From Henningerozyma blattae CBS 6284 (taxonomy: Eukaryota > Ascomycota > Saccharomycetes > Saccharomycetales > Saccharomycetaceae), in assembly GCF_000315915.1 (NCBI RefSeq), contig NC_020187.1, positions 930,001 through 994,000 of the forward strand: 64,000 bases of DNA, given 5' to 3'. Position 1 is the first letter of the stretch. Every line of letters starts with the position of its first letter. A model generated the notes under the pieces. It saw only the letters and a program-made list of their open reading frames with translations. It was not told the DNA's origin and did no database searches. Both the position numbers and the translations under genes were made by a program. This document shows positions 28,469 to 39,221 of the stretch, in pieces.

Positions 28469-29128
28469 CTATAAGACCTTTTGCTTAACAAAAAAGGATC
28501 TCAAATGTTTCATTTGCCAAGCGCAAATACCGATTAAGACCAGAATTTGAATCACAATCCACCATTGGGCACGAGAGTTTACTGCTTCTGAGGCATCTCT
28601 GAAAGTAGATTCACGTTCTCTAACCATAGCATGTTCTCTCTTAATATCGCCAACTTTAGCGATTAAGTAGTTAACTTTTTGGTGTAAAGCATTAATTTCA
28701 CCTCTTCTCTTAGAATCTAATTTTTTATCAGAACTAATTTGGAAAGTGACATCTACCTTAGCTTTAACTTTAGCTAACCAACCATTAGCCTGTGGTTGGA
28801 AACAGATTCTGTGTTCACCAGAGTCTAAGGCAATGAAAGTAAATTCACCGGCTGGCGAACTCTTTTGATGGGAAACTCTGTGATAATTATCGAAAACTTC
28901 TTCAACGTCAATAACTAAACCTAAATCTTCATTTGAAGTATCTCTATATGATTGAAGTTCTTCGTCATATACTTGAACTTTATATTTGGCTTGTAAAAGA
29001 GCATCTAAAGGCAATTCCTTATGGAAACATTTACGTTCACCACCGTTTGTATAAAAATAAAATGCAGATACTCTGGATGGAATCAGAAGAATGACCAAGA
29101 AAACTTGTAAAAAAGTACTGTATAGCAT
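28469..29128 (-). CDS. ERP1: p24-family ER cargo adaptor Erp1
   Basis: 219 residues, the same as S. cerevisiae Erp1. A signal peptide (about 1-22) precedes the p24 GOLD domain beginning AFYFYTNGGERKCFHKELPL, with Cys33 and Cys108 (ICFQP) forming the usual pair. A coiled-coil stretch (about 135-180) and one transmembrane helix (WWIVIQILVLIGICAW) follow. The tail KHLRSFFVKQKVL carries aromatic and Lys residues for COPII/COPI binding. It works with Emp24, Erv25 and Erp2 in ER export, for example of GPI proteins. Its place between NUP60 and SWD1, on the opposite strand, matches YAR002C-A. Confidence 0.95.
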   Translation of the reverse strand: MLYSTFLQVFLVILLIPSRVSAFYFYTNGGERKCFHKELPLDALLQAKYKVQVYDEELQSYRDTSNEDLGLVIDVEEVFDNYHRVSHQKSSPAGEFTFIALDSGEHRICFQPQANGWLAKVKAKVDVTFQISSDKKLDSKRRGEINALHQKVNYLIAKVGDIKREHAMVRERESTFRDASEAVNSRAQWWIVIQILVLIGICAWQMKHLRSFFVKQKVL

Positions 29129-30224
29129 CTTGAGGGTTGTAGTCTTAGAGGCTTCTATTAATATAAAGTTTTGTACCCTTTCTTTATGACATACTAGATC
29201 TCTTGAAATCTTTTATACTGAATCATGCAATTGAAACTTTTTGTTGTCTGTTTGTTATGGGAAAGCGAAGCGAAAAGTGTTGGCCTAAACAAACTAACGC
29301 GTTTCCTCATGAAAATGAGTTCTAAGATTAAGCAGTTTTCGCGTTGACTTACTTCATGAAAAAAGATGGAATGCATGAGTATTATAGATAATTATTTTGG
29401 AACCTTGCATTTAATTTTGGTTATGCTTGATCAGAAAGGATGCTTATGATCTGACTAAGAGGTTGTCTCTATAATTGAAGCAAAAATTCTTACTGAAGGA
29501 ATGTAGATACACTAGGCCCCTCTATTCAATAACTCATTAGACAAATTTCCTCCGAGATCATAGCTGCTACGTTAACTATCTTGAGATTGAAATATATTAT
29601 GAATACCGTTCATGACTTTAATTGAATTATGGAGTCTTATATTGTATCGCATCATTTTTTATTTATTTCTTCTTTTTTTGACTCTATTTCATAGCATGGA
29701 AAGAAGGAACGCATACTATTGGCTTTTTTGTATCTACATGAATTGCTTTGATGTAATAAGTTAGGTAAAACTATCATATATCTTTCTTATCTAAGTTAGT
29801 TGCCGCTAGGCACAATGAAGTGTTTGAAACGACATAAGTGTACTTCAATTATGTGCTTCGCAGATTTTTTTAAAGTGACTTGCCAAACTTATTCAAACAT
29901 TATGATTTCGAATGTTCATAAGCCTAGAAATCTTGAACTTGTGTACCACTTGTAATACTATTTCTTTTAAAAGTATCCTTAAATATAACATGCATAGTGT
30001 GGTGTTCGGCGTTTATGATGCTTTTGGAATTCGGTAATTTCTAATACATAGTAATTAAAAACAGCTTTATTTTTCAAAGGCATCGATATTATACTTTAAT
30101 ATAAAAGAATATTATGATAGTTATATAGTTACTAATCTCTCCTCAATTCCAGATAGAATAAATTAATTATATTTTCATCCATTCTATTAACTATAATTTA
30201 AAACATATATCATATAACAAAGCG
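29129..30224. other. Divergent intergenic ERP1 / SWD1
   Basis: 1.1 kb, AT-rich, without a coding frame beyond 60 codons. Mixed-composition stretches between 29400 and 29600 might be an eroded transposon, but I find no LTR ends. Nothing else recognised. Confidence 0.45.
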
Positions 30225-31538
30225 ATGAATCTACTTTTGCAAGACCCGTTTCTAGTTCTAAAAGAATACCCAGAAAAATTAACTAATACTCTAGAAACCC
30301 CATTAAATACAGAATGTGTTCAATTTAGCCCTAGAGGAGATTATTTAGCAGTTGGATGTGTTAATGGTGCTGTTGTTATCTATGATATGGATACGTTCCG
30401 GCCCGTCTTTGTTCTTGGCTCAAGATTAGATGCCCATAGAAGATCTGTCCAATCAATAGCTTGGTCTCCATCAGGTAGATATATTCTAACAGCCTCAAGA
30501 GATTGGTTTATTAAACTATGGGATCTACAATCCCCACAACAACCCCTACGACAACTCCGATTTACAGGTCCTGTATGGAATGTGCATTGGATTAATGCAG
30601 CAAATTTTGCATGTGTGGCTACTGTATTGGAAGAAAAGATGGCATATTTGATCGATTTTAGCCTTAATGAACCAAATTTTGCTCAGTTAGATACGGGCCT
30701 TGATTCTATAATGGAACAAGATCAACGATTTGTAATCACGTCTGTAGTGCATCCAAAGTATGATAATATTCTTGTTACTGGCACATCGAAAGGTTGGATT
30801 AATTTTTATCTATTAGCTGACTCAAATTCTAATGAAAATGTAAATGAGACAAAATTAATCCACAGCGTGAAGATTGGGAATTGTAACATTAAACAAATTA
30901 TTATTTCAGAAAATGGTGACAAGTTAGCAATCAATGGTTCTGATAAAACTATTCGTCAATATGGATTCCAAATATCATTTGATAATGATAATATGGTTGA
31001 ATTAGATTTAGAGCACAAGTATCAAGATGTGATTAACAAATTGCAATGGAATAATATTATATTTAGTAATAAATCTGCAGACTACATTGTTGCATCAACC
31101 CATGGCTCATTAGCTCATGAACTTTATATATGGGAAACTAATACTGGTACTTTAGTAAGAGTGTTAGAAGGTGCTGAGGAAGAACTTATGGACATTAGCT
31201 GGAATTTTTATAACATGTGTCTTGCAAGTAATGGTCTAGAAACAGGTTATATATATATTTGGTCAATCGTAGTACCACCTAAATGGAGTGCATTAGCTCC
31301 TGATTTTGAAGAAATTGAAGAAAATATTGAATATCTTGAAGGAGAAGATGAATTTGATGAAATTGATGAGCAAGGGCAACAACAAGATTTGGACCAAGCA
31401 AAGGAAATTAAAATAGATTTATTGACACAAGAAAAATTTGATGTTAGGGGTAATGATTTATCTATGCCTAAGTTTATTATACCGATTCAATATCAACAAA
31501 TTTTGTTAATGAATTCTCAACATTTTGAAGAAAAATAA
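30225..31538 (+). CDS. SWD1: COMPASS (Set1) complex WD40 subunit Swd1
   Basis: 437 residues (426 in S. cerevisiae). It starts MNLLLQDPFLVLKEYPEKL, conserved in Swd1/RbBP5. WD repeats are visible: FSPRGDYLAVGCVNGAVVIYD, IAWSPSGRYILTASRDWFIKLWD and a late ISWNFYNMCLASNG...IYIWS, building a seven-bladed propeller. The acidic hinge (FEEIEENIEYLEGEDEFDEIDE, about residues 363-385) and C-terminal VRGNDLSMPKFIIPIQYQQ follow. Swd1 is required for H3K4 methylation by Set1. It matches YAR003W in place and strand. Confidence 0.96.
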   Translation: MNLLLQDPFLVLKEYPEKLTNTLETPLNTECVQFSPRGDYLAVGCVNGAVVIYDMDTFRPVFVLGSRLDAHRRSVQSIAWSPSGRYILTASRDWFIKLWDLQSPQQPLRQLRFTGPVWNVHWINAANFACVATVLEEKMAYLIDFSLNEPNFAQLDTGLDSIMEQDQRFVITSVVHPKYDNILVTGTSKGWINFYLLADSNSNENVNETKLIHSVKIGNCNIKQIIISENGDKLAINGSDKTIRQYGFQISFDNDNMVELDLEHKYQDVINKLQWNNIIFSNKSADYIVASTHGSLAHELYIWETNTGTLVRVLEGAEEELMDISWNFYNMCLASNGLETGYIYIWSIVVPPKWSALAPDFEEIEENIEYLEGEDEFDEIDEQGQQQDLDQAKEIKIDLLTQEKFDVRGNDLSMPKFIIPIQYQQILLMNSQHFEEK

Positions 31539-31729
31539 ATCTAGTCTCAAAATAATTTAAGTATAATACACAAAATTGATAATGATGAATTACTACTAAC
31601 AAGGAAGTGTATCTAATAAAGACAATTCCTAATTGAGAAAAATATTTGATACTAGAAAATTTATTATAGTCATTATCTCGTTAAGTAATGTAAATTATAA
31701 TATACAGTTATAAAATGTCAATAAAAATT

Positions 31730-33748
31730 TCAAGGCTCACTAAGCTCTTTAATCCAAGAGTTAATGATTTTTTGAACATCAAACATCTCTCTTTCATCGT
31801 TCCATTGTGAGAGACATTCATCTAAATCAAGCATTTTCGTATTTTGGATAGTTTTCCTACCTAGTTTAAATAGTTTCGTTGCAAAAATGTCATTTTTCAT
31901 TGTTTCATATTCTTCATTAAAAATATATTGATTTTGTTCCCAAACTTTCTCTTTTAGTTTCTTTACTACAATTAATTTAAACAAATTTTTATTATTCCAT
32001 AAAGGTGCTAGTTTAGCTTCAAGAAGCTCTATCAGTTCTTCTACTAAAATAAATTTACAAAAGATCTCATGTTTATTCATTATATCAATCGTTAACTCAT
32101 TTAAGCTATCTTTTAATTCAATTGGAAAATCAGAAACTCTATATGGTCTTTTAGGATTTTGGTGTATATCGGAAATAATTACAAATAAATATTGCATAAT
32201 TGTGGAACCGCGAGAATACCAAGAGAAATTGGAAATATCCTTCTGAATTAATCTTTCATATGTATTAAATAATAAACCTAAAGTTACCTGAATAATATTA
32301 ATATGATAAACATTATCATTTATAGATAATAAGTTACTAATATCAATATCATTTAACGAAGTAAAATTTTCTCCATTTTTCTTTAAAATTTTTTCCTCTT
32401 GAGTTTGTGAACTTGTTAGAGCATAAAATCTAAGATGTAATCGATAAAGAAAGATATTAAGTGTATTAACAAAATAAGTACTCAATTTGTTTGGAATCGT
32501 CCCCATTTCCCAATTAATATTTGCAATTTTTGTACTTAATGAATATAATTTCTCTCTAACATCTCCGAAATCTGACAATTCCAATTGCTTTTGGGTACCT
32601 AAATTCATAATTTTCTTAAATAAAATATTTATTCTAGCCTTTCCTTCTAAGAATAAGTAAGGTAAAGCAGTTTCATCCGGACCAATATCCTTATTTCTTA
32701 GCTGAACACTATTTATTAAACTATCAGATGACAAATAGGGAAAACCTGCAACAACTGATGAAGAACCTTCAATATATATTATAGTACTCCATAATATTCT
32801 ATATCTCATCGTATTAGCATTATCTGAGATTTTATGTAACCCTAATTGTTGACCAATTCTAACTAACATGGCAGAATAAGCCACAAATTCTACCATATTT
32901 GGATCGATTATGAAATTAACAATAATAAATGCTTGCAAAGTTTCGATATTTGGTACGAAGGGGAATTTGGCTAAGGGAAGAAGCATTGAATAAGCTGAAT
33001 AATATTTATTACAAATTAAAATATCAGGAATGACTCCTGATGCAACTGTAGCAAAAGAAGAAGTGAAAAAAATGGCATATAAAAGGGTCAATGTAGTAAT
33101 GCTTACTGGTTCATCATTTGAGATGGAATTATAGGTCTCTTGTAAAGAGGCTTGAATACTTTTTTTATCAAGAAATGGTAAAACTGGATGAATACTATCG
33201 AAATAGGTATCTATGATACTTTGAGCTGTTTTAATAGAGTTTGGAAGAAGTTGAATAGTTTCTTGGAATTGTAAAGGAGTAGTAGAAAACCTATCGAATT
33301 TTCTAATTGGATTACCATGAAATTCCTTGGATAATATGAATTCGTCATAATCATCTGATGTTAACAATCTATCATTGATAGTACTAGTGAAGAAGGGATG
33401 GAAATATTTCGATCTATAGACAAGCGTTGAGTTACTGCTTTTATACAGTTTCTTTGGTGGAGCACTCGAGGTTTCAGTAGTTGGTGGAGGGGTAGGAGTA
33501 GAAGAAATATCTTTAGTATTTTTATCAGGTATCCTTGTAAGTATATTTTTAGATAATTGCTTTGCTCTTTCTCCCTTGGAAAGTATCTTTGTAATTTCAT
33601 CCTTTGTAAACCCATAAACACACAATTCTTGAGTGTCAAAATTTTTGCAATTTGAACAAGGGATAGATTTATCACATTTCAATTTATGTTTATAGCATCG
33701 CAGGCAAGTTTTAATTTCTCTTCTTCTTTTAATCTTTGGCTTGTCCAT
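31730..33748 (-). CDS. Zn2Cys6 transcription factor, not assigned to a known gene
   Basis: 672 residues. The N-terminus holds a Gal4-type zinc cluster with Cys15, 18, 25, 31, 34 and 43 (CLRCYKHKLKCD then CSNC) after a basic stretch, then a short linker with Thr/Pro (STPTPPPTTETS). Residues about 165-350 resemble the middle homology region of fungal regulators (STIIYIEGSSSVVAGFPYLS, IGQQLGLHKI). I cannot tie it to a named S. cerevisiae factor. RFA1 lies to the right of SWD1 in S. cerevisiae, so this gene is either an ancestral neighbour lost there or one moved in here. Target genes are unknown. Confidence 0.85.
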   Translation of the reverse strand: MDKPKIKRRREIKTCLRCYKHKLKCDKSIPCSNCKNFDTQELCVYGFTKDEITKILSKGERAKQLSKNILTRIPDKNTKDISSTPTPPPTTETSSAPPKKLYKSSNSTLVYRSKYFHPFFTSTINDRLLTSDDYDEFILSKEFHGNPIRKFDRFSTTPLQFQETIQLLPNSIKTAQSIIDTYFDSIHPVLPFLDKKSIQASLQETYNSISNDEPVSITTLTLLYAIFFTSSFATVASGVIPDILICNKYYSAYSMLLPLAKFPFVPNIETLQAFIIVNFIIDPNMVEFVAYSAMLVRIGQQLGLHKISDNANTMRYRILWSTIIYIEGSSSVVAGFPYLSSDSLINSVQLRNKDIGPDETALPYLFLEGKARINILFKKIMNLGTQKQLELSDFGDVREKLYSLSTKIANINWEMGTIPNKLSTYFVNTLNIFLYRLHLRFYALTSSQTQEEKILKKNGENFTSLNDIDISNLLSINDNVYHINIIQVTLGLLFNTYERLIQKDISNFSWYSRGSTIMQYLFVIISDIHQNPKRPYRVSDFPIELKDSLNELTIDIMNKHEIFCKFILVEELIELLEAKLAPLWNNKNLFKLIVVKKLKEKVWEQNQYIFNEEYETMKNDIFATKLFKLGRKTIQNTKMLDLDECLSQWNDEREMFDVQKIINSWIKELSEP

Positions 33749-34127
33749 TACAGATCTTACTCAAGGTTTCAATTATATATTACCTGAATTGATTGTAAAT
33801 CTTAATGACCACATGTTTTTTAGTAGGCATCGGAGTCGTTTCCGGAGTTATTTTTTTGAAGATTTCGATTTTTAAAAAAAAAGAAAATCAGATGGTGAAG
33901 TGAAATAAGAAAAAAAAAAAGGTGAATCATTAAGTAAAAGTGTATTTTAGGACGTAAATCATACATAAATAAGTGAAATTGAAATAAAGAAGGAATAAAT
34001 ACAAAAGAGTCTATGAGCTATGCAAAAAAAAAAAAAAAATAACACAGTTTAAACAGATAAGTCAAATAAAAATAAATAATACAAAGTTGCAAGAATTTCC
34101 AAAAAAAAAAATTCATACATAATAATT
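33749..34127. other. Intergenic: regulator promoter / PMC1 3' flank
   Basis: AT-rich with A runs (15 A at about 34024-34038). No gene or site recognised. Confidence 0.45.
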
Positions 34128-37100
34128 CTAATTTGTAGTTGAGTTATAGTTATTTGTATTATTGGCTAATAAGGCTTCTTCTTCGTCTGGTGAACGAGTC
34201 TTTTGATGTAAACCTAAAAATTCAAAGGTTAAAATGTATTTCAAATACCTTGCTACTTTTGGAGGGAATAATTTTAATACCCATTCATCTGGGATGATTC
34301 TGATCAAAATACCAACTGGAAGTGATAACATACCTGAAAACAAAGCAACTTGCCACATATATTTGGTTTGTGGAGCAATTGAAAAGGCAGTTCCACCGAA
34401 AAACATAATCAAAGTTTGGAAAATGGCAATGATTGACAAGATAATTAGGAAATAATAATTTCTAAATAAATCTTGGAAGAAATTCAAATTATTTGAAGTC
34501 ATTCTGTCACAAATCTTGGAGATCCCATCAGCTTCATCTAATTTTCTTGAAACCAATAAAGTAAAGAATTGTAACCAAACAAAAGTGTTGAAAGTCATTG
34601 CATTTAATTGTTGTTGTTCGAAACCTGTGAGAGATTCTTTATCTGGGAAGAAGATAGATTTACCATGGAAATGTAGAACAAAAGTGACAACCAATTGTAG
34701 CATAGCTTGAGAGAAGATCATTTTCCAAGTAGAGATAGCAATTAGAGGAGTAGATCTACCAGTAGGTCTTCTATTCATGATATTTGGATCGGGTTTATCA
34801 GTGGCCAAAGCCAATGCAGCTAAAGTATCCATGATTAAATTAACCCATAACAATTGTACAGCTGTTAAGACGGATTTTTCATCTTCTGAAGAAACTGCAG
34901 AGACAAAAGTTAAGATAACTGCAGTTATATTGACAGTCAATTGGAATTGAATGAATTTCTTGATTGAGATGGAAACACATCTTCCCCATTTGATAGCATT
35001 GACAATAGCAGAGAAATCATCAGTCATTAAAATGATATCAGAAGCTTCTCTTGCGACTTCAGTACCTGTAATCCCCATAGAAAACCCTACATCAGCCATT
35101 TTCAAAGCTGGTGCATCATTAGTACCATCACCTGTAGCAGCAACAACTTCACCCATTCTTTTCAAAGTACGGACCAATAATCTCTTGTCCTCTGGAGAAG
35201 ATCTTGCTAGGACTCTTAATTTTGGTAAGATAGAAACACGTTGTTGGTCAGTCAGTTTACGGAACTCGGGACCTTCCATGGAACATTCAGGACTTGTATA
35301 AGATTCCTTTGTAAGGATATTACAATTTCTTGCAATGGCTCTTGCAGTCATGATATTATCACCAGTAACCATACGGACTGTGACACCAGCTTTTTGACAT
35401 AATTCTACAGATTTTTCTACACCATCACGTAAAGGATCTTGAATACCAACCAACCCATCAAGTGTGAAGCCTGAAATTTCCGAAGAAGGTTGTGCTGGAA
35501 GACGTTCTACTGGTTCACCAAATAATAAGTTTGGATCGGCAGATTCTTTATCATCTTTATCGATGAATTCCCTTGGCGGCCATGAATCACAAGTGAAGTC
35601 TTTGTGAGTTAAAGAAATAGCACGTAGAGCGTTATCTGCAAAATTAGCAATATCTGAACCAATTTCCTTGGCCAAATTTTCTGTAATGTATTTGGAAGAA
35701 CCATCAGATAATCTTTTAAATCGACATCTTTGGAAAATGATTTCTGCAGCACCTTTGACGAAAAGAGTATATTTTTTAGCAGATCTTTTCACGACAACGC
35801 CTGACCATTTACGTGAACTTTCAAATGGGATGATTTGAACGATTTTTTCCATTTCAAAGACTTGTTCTGGATATTGACGAATATAATGCAAATTGAAATC
35901 CTTTTTGCGTCTAATGGTACTTGGTGGAGTCAGTCTCATTGCTCTCTTTGCCAATGTCAACAAAGCTGTTTCTGTCTTGGAACCGATAAATGGTTCTTGT
36001 TTAACTGGACCTGACCCCATTGGAGGAGGATCGGATGGGTTAATGGAAGGTTGTCTTCCTGTAGGTTTATATTTACTATTTTCAAAAGCAGTGGAATTCA
36101 AAACAATATTTGCCAATAAATCTTTTCTTAATGGAGTAGCAATGATATTTTTATCAGCAGGTAAAATATCTTTTGAATTTTTCTTGTTGAAAAAAGTGTT
36201 ACCAAAGATCCCACGAACCACACTCATTGAATTTTCAGTTAAAGTACCTGTCTTATCGGAACAAATGGCTGTAGCGGAGCCCATGGTTTCACATGCTCTA
36301 AGGATTCTCACTAGATTACCATCTTTAGTCATTCTTGTAGTGGCAAAGGCCAATGCTAGAGTAACTGCTAGAGGTAAACCTTCTGGCACAGCAACAACGA
36401 TGATGGTAATAGAAGTGATGAAAATATCCATAAATCTGCTTGATTTCTCAGCAGGGGTCAAATCGACGAATTTACCATCTTTTTTGAAACAATTGATACA
36501 GAATTTGATGAAAAGTGTCAAGAATAGAATCAACCCTGCAAGACTACCATAGATGGAGATGGAGTCAGCAAGATGAGTCAACCTTATTTGTAAAGGAGTA
36601 GCATCATCTTCCTCAGTGTCTGTCAAGGCATTCATTGTTCTACCATGAGTGGAATTGATACCGACAGAAGTGACAATGGCCTTACCTAAACCGGAAATGA
36701 TCTTGGAAGACGAGATGATCATACAATCTGGGAAATCCGAATCGTTTGTGATATCATTATCTGGATGATCTGAGCTGTATTGCAAAGTTGTTAACAGAGT
36801 ATGTTTTTTCACAGCATCTGATTCACCAGTGATTGTGGATTCATCTGCTTCGACATTCCCTTCGATCAACACACAATCTGCAGGAGCGACTTCACCTGTT
36901 TGTAGAGAAAGTAAGTCGCCGACCAACAAGTCGTTGATGGAGATTTGTAGTTTGGCATTATCTCTTATGACGGTAATGACTCTATCTAATTTTTTCGCGT
37001 TTAGTTTTGTAAACTGTAATTCCTTTTGATAATCATTAACCGCCGAGACAAGCACGACCACGACCACAGCAAACATGATTGCCACCCCTTCTATCCAATC

Positions 37101-37562
37101 TACTTTTGTGATCTTATTGCCCTCAGGGTCATATTGAGAAGGCTGGAAGAATAGTTCGTACAGCCCTAGAAGAAAGGAAACGACAGCGGCAATGGATAAC
37201 AAGATAAGAGTCTTATCGTTGAAAGCTTCCCGGACCAATTGTTGGAAAGTCTTTGGCACGTGTTGGGGCAATTTGTTATCGTTATAGAATTGGATTCTTT
37301 CATCGATGGTAAAGGTGTCTATACCATGGATGGGGGAGGTCTTTAAAGAGTTGTAAAATGCATTTTCATCATTGGAATATAATTTCTTATAGGCCAGAAT
37401 TGACTTTGGGTCATGAAGGGAGTTTAGTTCTTGGATTGAGACGGAGAAAGGAGGACTCATGGACGATACGATGGATATTGTGGGAGAATCGTTCGAACTA
37501 TCGGAGACACCGAAATGAGGGTCCGAGGAGGGAGCCACTGCCAAACGGTGTATGTCAGACAT
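34128..37562 (-). CDS. PMC1: Vacuolar P-type Ca2+-ATPase Pmc1
   Basis: 1144 residues (1173 in S. cerevisiae), a P2B pump. Visible motifs are the actuator TGES (STITGESDAVKK), the PEGLPLAVTLALAF helix, the phosphorylation site [11 protein letters not shown] near residue 436, the nucleotide region KGAAEIIFQRC, TGDNIMTARAIA and GDGTNDAPALK. About ten hydrophobic segments are present, with VNLIMDTLAALALATDKP in the C-terminal membrane half. It moves cytosolic calcium into the vacuole and is induced by calcineurin/Crz1 in S. cerevisiae. It is YGL006W there; here it lies among chromosome I genes, and divergent from SEN34. Confidence 0.97.
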   Translation of the reverse strand: MSDIHRLAVAPSSDPHFGVSDSSNDSPTISIVSSMSPPFSVSIQELNSLHDPKSILAYKKLYSNDENAFYNSLKTSPIHGIDTFTIDERIQFYNDNKLPQHVPKTFQQLVREAFNDKTLILLSIAAVVSFLLGLYELFFQPSQYDPEGNKITKVDWIEGVAIMFAVVVVVLVSAVNDYQKELQFTKLNAKKLDRVITVIRDNAKLQISINDLLVGDLLSLQTGEVAPADCVLIEGNVEADESTITGESDAVKKHTLLTTLQYSSDHPDNDITNDSDFPDCMIISSSKIISGLGKAIVTSVGINSTHGRTMNALTDTEEDDATPLQIRLTHLADSISIYGSLAGLILFLTLFIKFCINCFKKDGKFVDLTPAEKSSRFMDIFITSITIIVVAVPEGLPLAVTLALAFATTRMTKDGNLVRILRACETMGSATAICSDKTGTLTENSMSVVRGIFGNTFFNKKNSKDILPADKNIIATPLRKDLLANIVLNSTAFENSKYKPTGRQPSINPSDPPPMGSGPVKQEPFIGSKTETALLTLAKRAMRLTPPSTIRRKKDFNLHYIRQYPEQVFEMEKIVQIIPFESSRKWSGVVVKRSAKKYTLFVKGAAEIIFQRCRFKRLSDGSSKYITENLAKEIGSDIANFADNALRAISLTHKDFTCDSWPPREFIDKDDKESADPNLLFGEPVERLPAQPSSEISGFTLDGLVGIQDPLRDGVEKSVELCQKAGVTVRMVTGDNIMTARAIARNCNILTKESYTSPECSMEGPEFRKLTDQQRVSILPKLRVLARSSPEDKRLLVRTLKRMGEVVAATGDGTNDAPALKMADVGFSMGITGTEVAREASDIILMTDDFSAIVNAIKWGRCVSISIKKFIQFQLTVNITAVILTFVSAVSSEDEKSVLTAVQLLWVNLIMDTLAALALATDKPDPNIMNRRPTGRSTPLIAISTWKMIFSQAMLQLVVTFVLHFHGKSIFFPDKESLTGFEQQQLNAMTFNTFVWLQFFTLLVSRKLDEADGISKICDRMTSNNLNFFQDLFRNYYFLIILSIIAIFQTLIMFFGGTAFSIAPQTKYMWQVALFSGMLSLPVGILIRIIPDEWVLKLFPPKVARYLKYILTFEFLGLHQKTRSPDEEEALLANNTNNYNSTTN

Positions 37563-37821
37563 TTAGCGTTAGGAGGGATTGTGTACTTGCGTAGAAGGGT
37601 TTGTTTGGAAGTGTATAGCGATGTCAATTGTTCAAACGCTTTTATACTGTGTGCATGCAGTATTCTTATTGTATTGCGCAGGATTATTATTGTATAATGT
37701 GTGCATTGTGAATTGTCATATAAAGGAGACAATTTTTTTTTCACCCGTAACGGGAAATGCAGAGTGGCTTAGCTGAAGAAATAGCGAGAGAAAAAGTAAG
37801 AGTGAAAAAAAAAAAGTTATC

Positions 37822-37881
37822 GCTGGAATGAAAAAAAAAAGCATTGCTAGAATGAAAAAAAAAAGCATTGCTAGAATGAAA
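37822..37881. repeat. 24-bp tandem repeat, about 2.5 copies
   Basis: The unit GCTRGAATG-A(10)-GCATT starts at 37822, 37846 and 37870. The copies are nearly identical, including the 10-A run. Confidence 0.85.
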
Positions 37882-37974
37882 GGAAAGGAAAAACACTCGA
37901 GCCAAAAAGAGGGCCCACAAGGGAAGTGTAATATAGACAAGAGAAAACAAACAAGACTTTGCTATAGTATATTG

Positions 37975-38009
37975 TAGTGTAGTGTAGCGTAGTGTAGTGT
38001 AGTGTAGTC
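37975..38009. repeat. Pentanucleotide repeat (TAGTG)7
   Basis: Seven 5-bp units, with single substitutions in the third (TAGCG) and last (TAGTC). It ends about 53 bp before the SEN34 start codon. Confidence 0.9.
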
Positions 38010-38062
38010 TATTATATTATATTAAACTATATTATATCAACACTTGACGAATCACAAGAACA

Positions 38063-38830
38063 ATGAGCTGCATTGATATAGAAATCGGGCCTAGTGGGCA
38101 CGTCGGTCACGTGCACTCGTTGGAAGCGGCTAGGCGGCTACGTACGAGCCACGGTGTGGTTGGTGTTCTTTCAGGGACGTTACCTGCGGCAGCCCAACAA
38201 AACTGTTTTCTATACTTGCCACTGGTCTTGCCTCATGAAGAAATCGCTTGGTTGCTGAGACGTTGTGACGATGGCGATGGCGATGGCAAAGAGAAAGTGA
38301 GATTGGTCAGGCGTCAGGTGACGGAGAATGGTTCCCAGTTGCAAGAAGTATCGAGAAAACAAGCAGTAGAACAAGCCAGGCGCGACGAAAAGAACATACG
38401 GTTCCACATGACCTATGACAACAACAGCGGGATTACACATAGTAAAGAACTCGACCCACAATACTTGCGAGAATGCCAATGCACACGGTGTGAAGTATAC
38501 ACAGCTCTTAAGGAAGGCGATGCCTCACGAGTGGTGGCTGCTGGTAGTCGTTTTGGCGCACAGTATACCCTCTACCCTGGCGACCCCCTAAGAGTCCATG
38601 CTACGATGCTAGTGTTGCCAGCAGTAAAGAACAACCAGCCTTGGGATGTAAGAGCATTGTTAAGCATTGCTAGGTTGGCAACAACAGTCCGCAAGACAGT
38701 GCTACTGCCGAGCACAAGTGACACAAAGACTAGGGCAACCTCCGATGACACTTCAATTGATAGACGCCAGTCACATGACACGCAAAACCACGTGCGATTC
38801 TATCGCCTAGAATGGACAGGGTTCGGCTAG
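38063..38830 (+). CDS. SEN34: tRNA-splicing endonuclease catalytic subunit Sen34
   Basis: 255 residues (275 in S. cerevisiae). GVVGVLSGTLPAAAQQNCFLYLPL at residues 31-54 is the N-terminal block of the family. The C-terminal nuclease fold has Tyr171, His179 and Lys211 (LYPGDPLRVHATM...TTVRKTVLL) as the catalytic triad, which cuts the 3' splice site of tRNA introns. The middle is charged and variable. The base composition is far richer in GC than the neighbours (the first 60 bases of some lines approach 65%), with codons such as GCG, CGG and GGC rarely used elsewhere in the window. It matches YAR008W in relation to SWD1. Confidence 0.95.
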   Translation: MSCIDIEIGPSGHVGHVHSLEAARRLRTSHGVVGVLSGTLPAAAQQNCFLYLPLVLPHEEIAWLLRRCDDGDGDGKEKVRLVRRQVTENGSQLQEVSRKQAVEQARRDEKNIRFHMTYDNNSGITHSKELDPQYLRECQCTRCEVYTALKEGDASRVVAAGSRFGAQYTLYPGDPLRVHATMLVLPAVKNNQPWDVRALLSIARLATTVRKTVLLPSTSDTKTRATSDDTSIDRRQSHDTQNHVRFYRLEWTGFG

Positions 38831-39100
38831 CAGCGGCCCTTGCACCACGCTGACGGCACCCAAATTTCCACATGGACATACCTATACATATATACACACA
38901 TAGATATATACACACTGACGTATACATGCATTTGCCATTATATATCAATATCTGCCTGGATATCCAGATGAATCTAATCGCCCTTGTCCGAATCCGTCTG
39001 CAAACTGTCTGAGTTTGGTCACCCTGGGGGTCTTGGCACGTGCTGCACAGACCAGCACGCAGCGCACAAAACACGCAGGTCGAGAATAAGAAAAAATAGA

Positions 39101-39136
39101 AGCAAAAGCAAAAGCAAAAGCAAAAGCAATAGCAAA
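39101..39136. repeat. Hexanucleotide repeat (AGCAAA)6
   Basis: Six units, with one variant (AGCAAT); followed by A/G-rich DNA to about 39162. Confidence 0.9.
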
Positions 39137-39221
39137 AAGAAAAAGAAAAAAGAAAAAAGAAACGGCTGCATCTTCATGCTCTGCGGTCCAACCGGCCAGC
39201 CGGCCATCACGTTTCCGTTTT

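Larger units (their letters stand above)
37563..38062. promoter_or_regulatory. Divergent promoter PMC1 / SEN34 with simple repeats
   Basis: Contains two short tandem arrays listed separately and a purine-rich stretch. I could not find a clear Crz1 site. The SEN34 ATG follows a TATATTAAACTATATTATATC tract. Confidence 0.45.

Noticed and set aside
35893..36552. 219-codon plus-strand frame opposite PMC1
   Set aside because: Antisense shadow of a strongly conserved ATPase gene.
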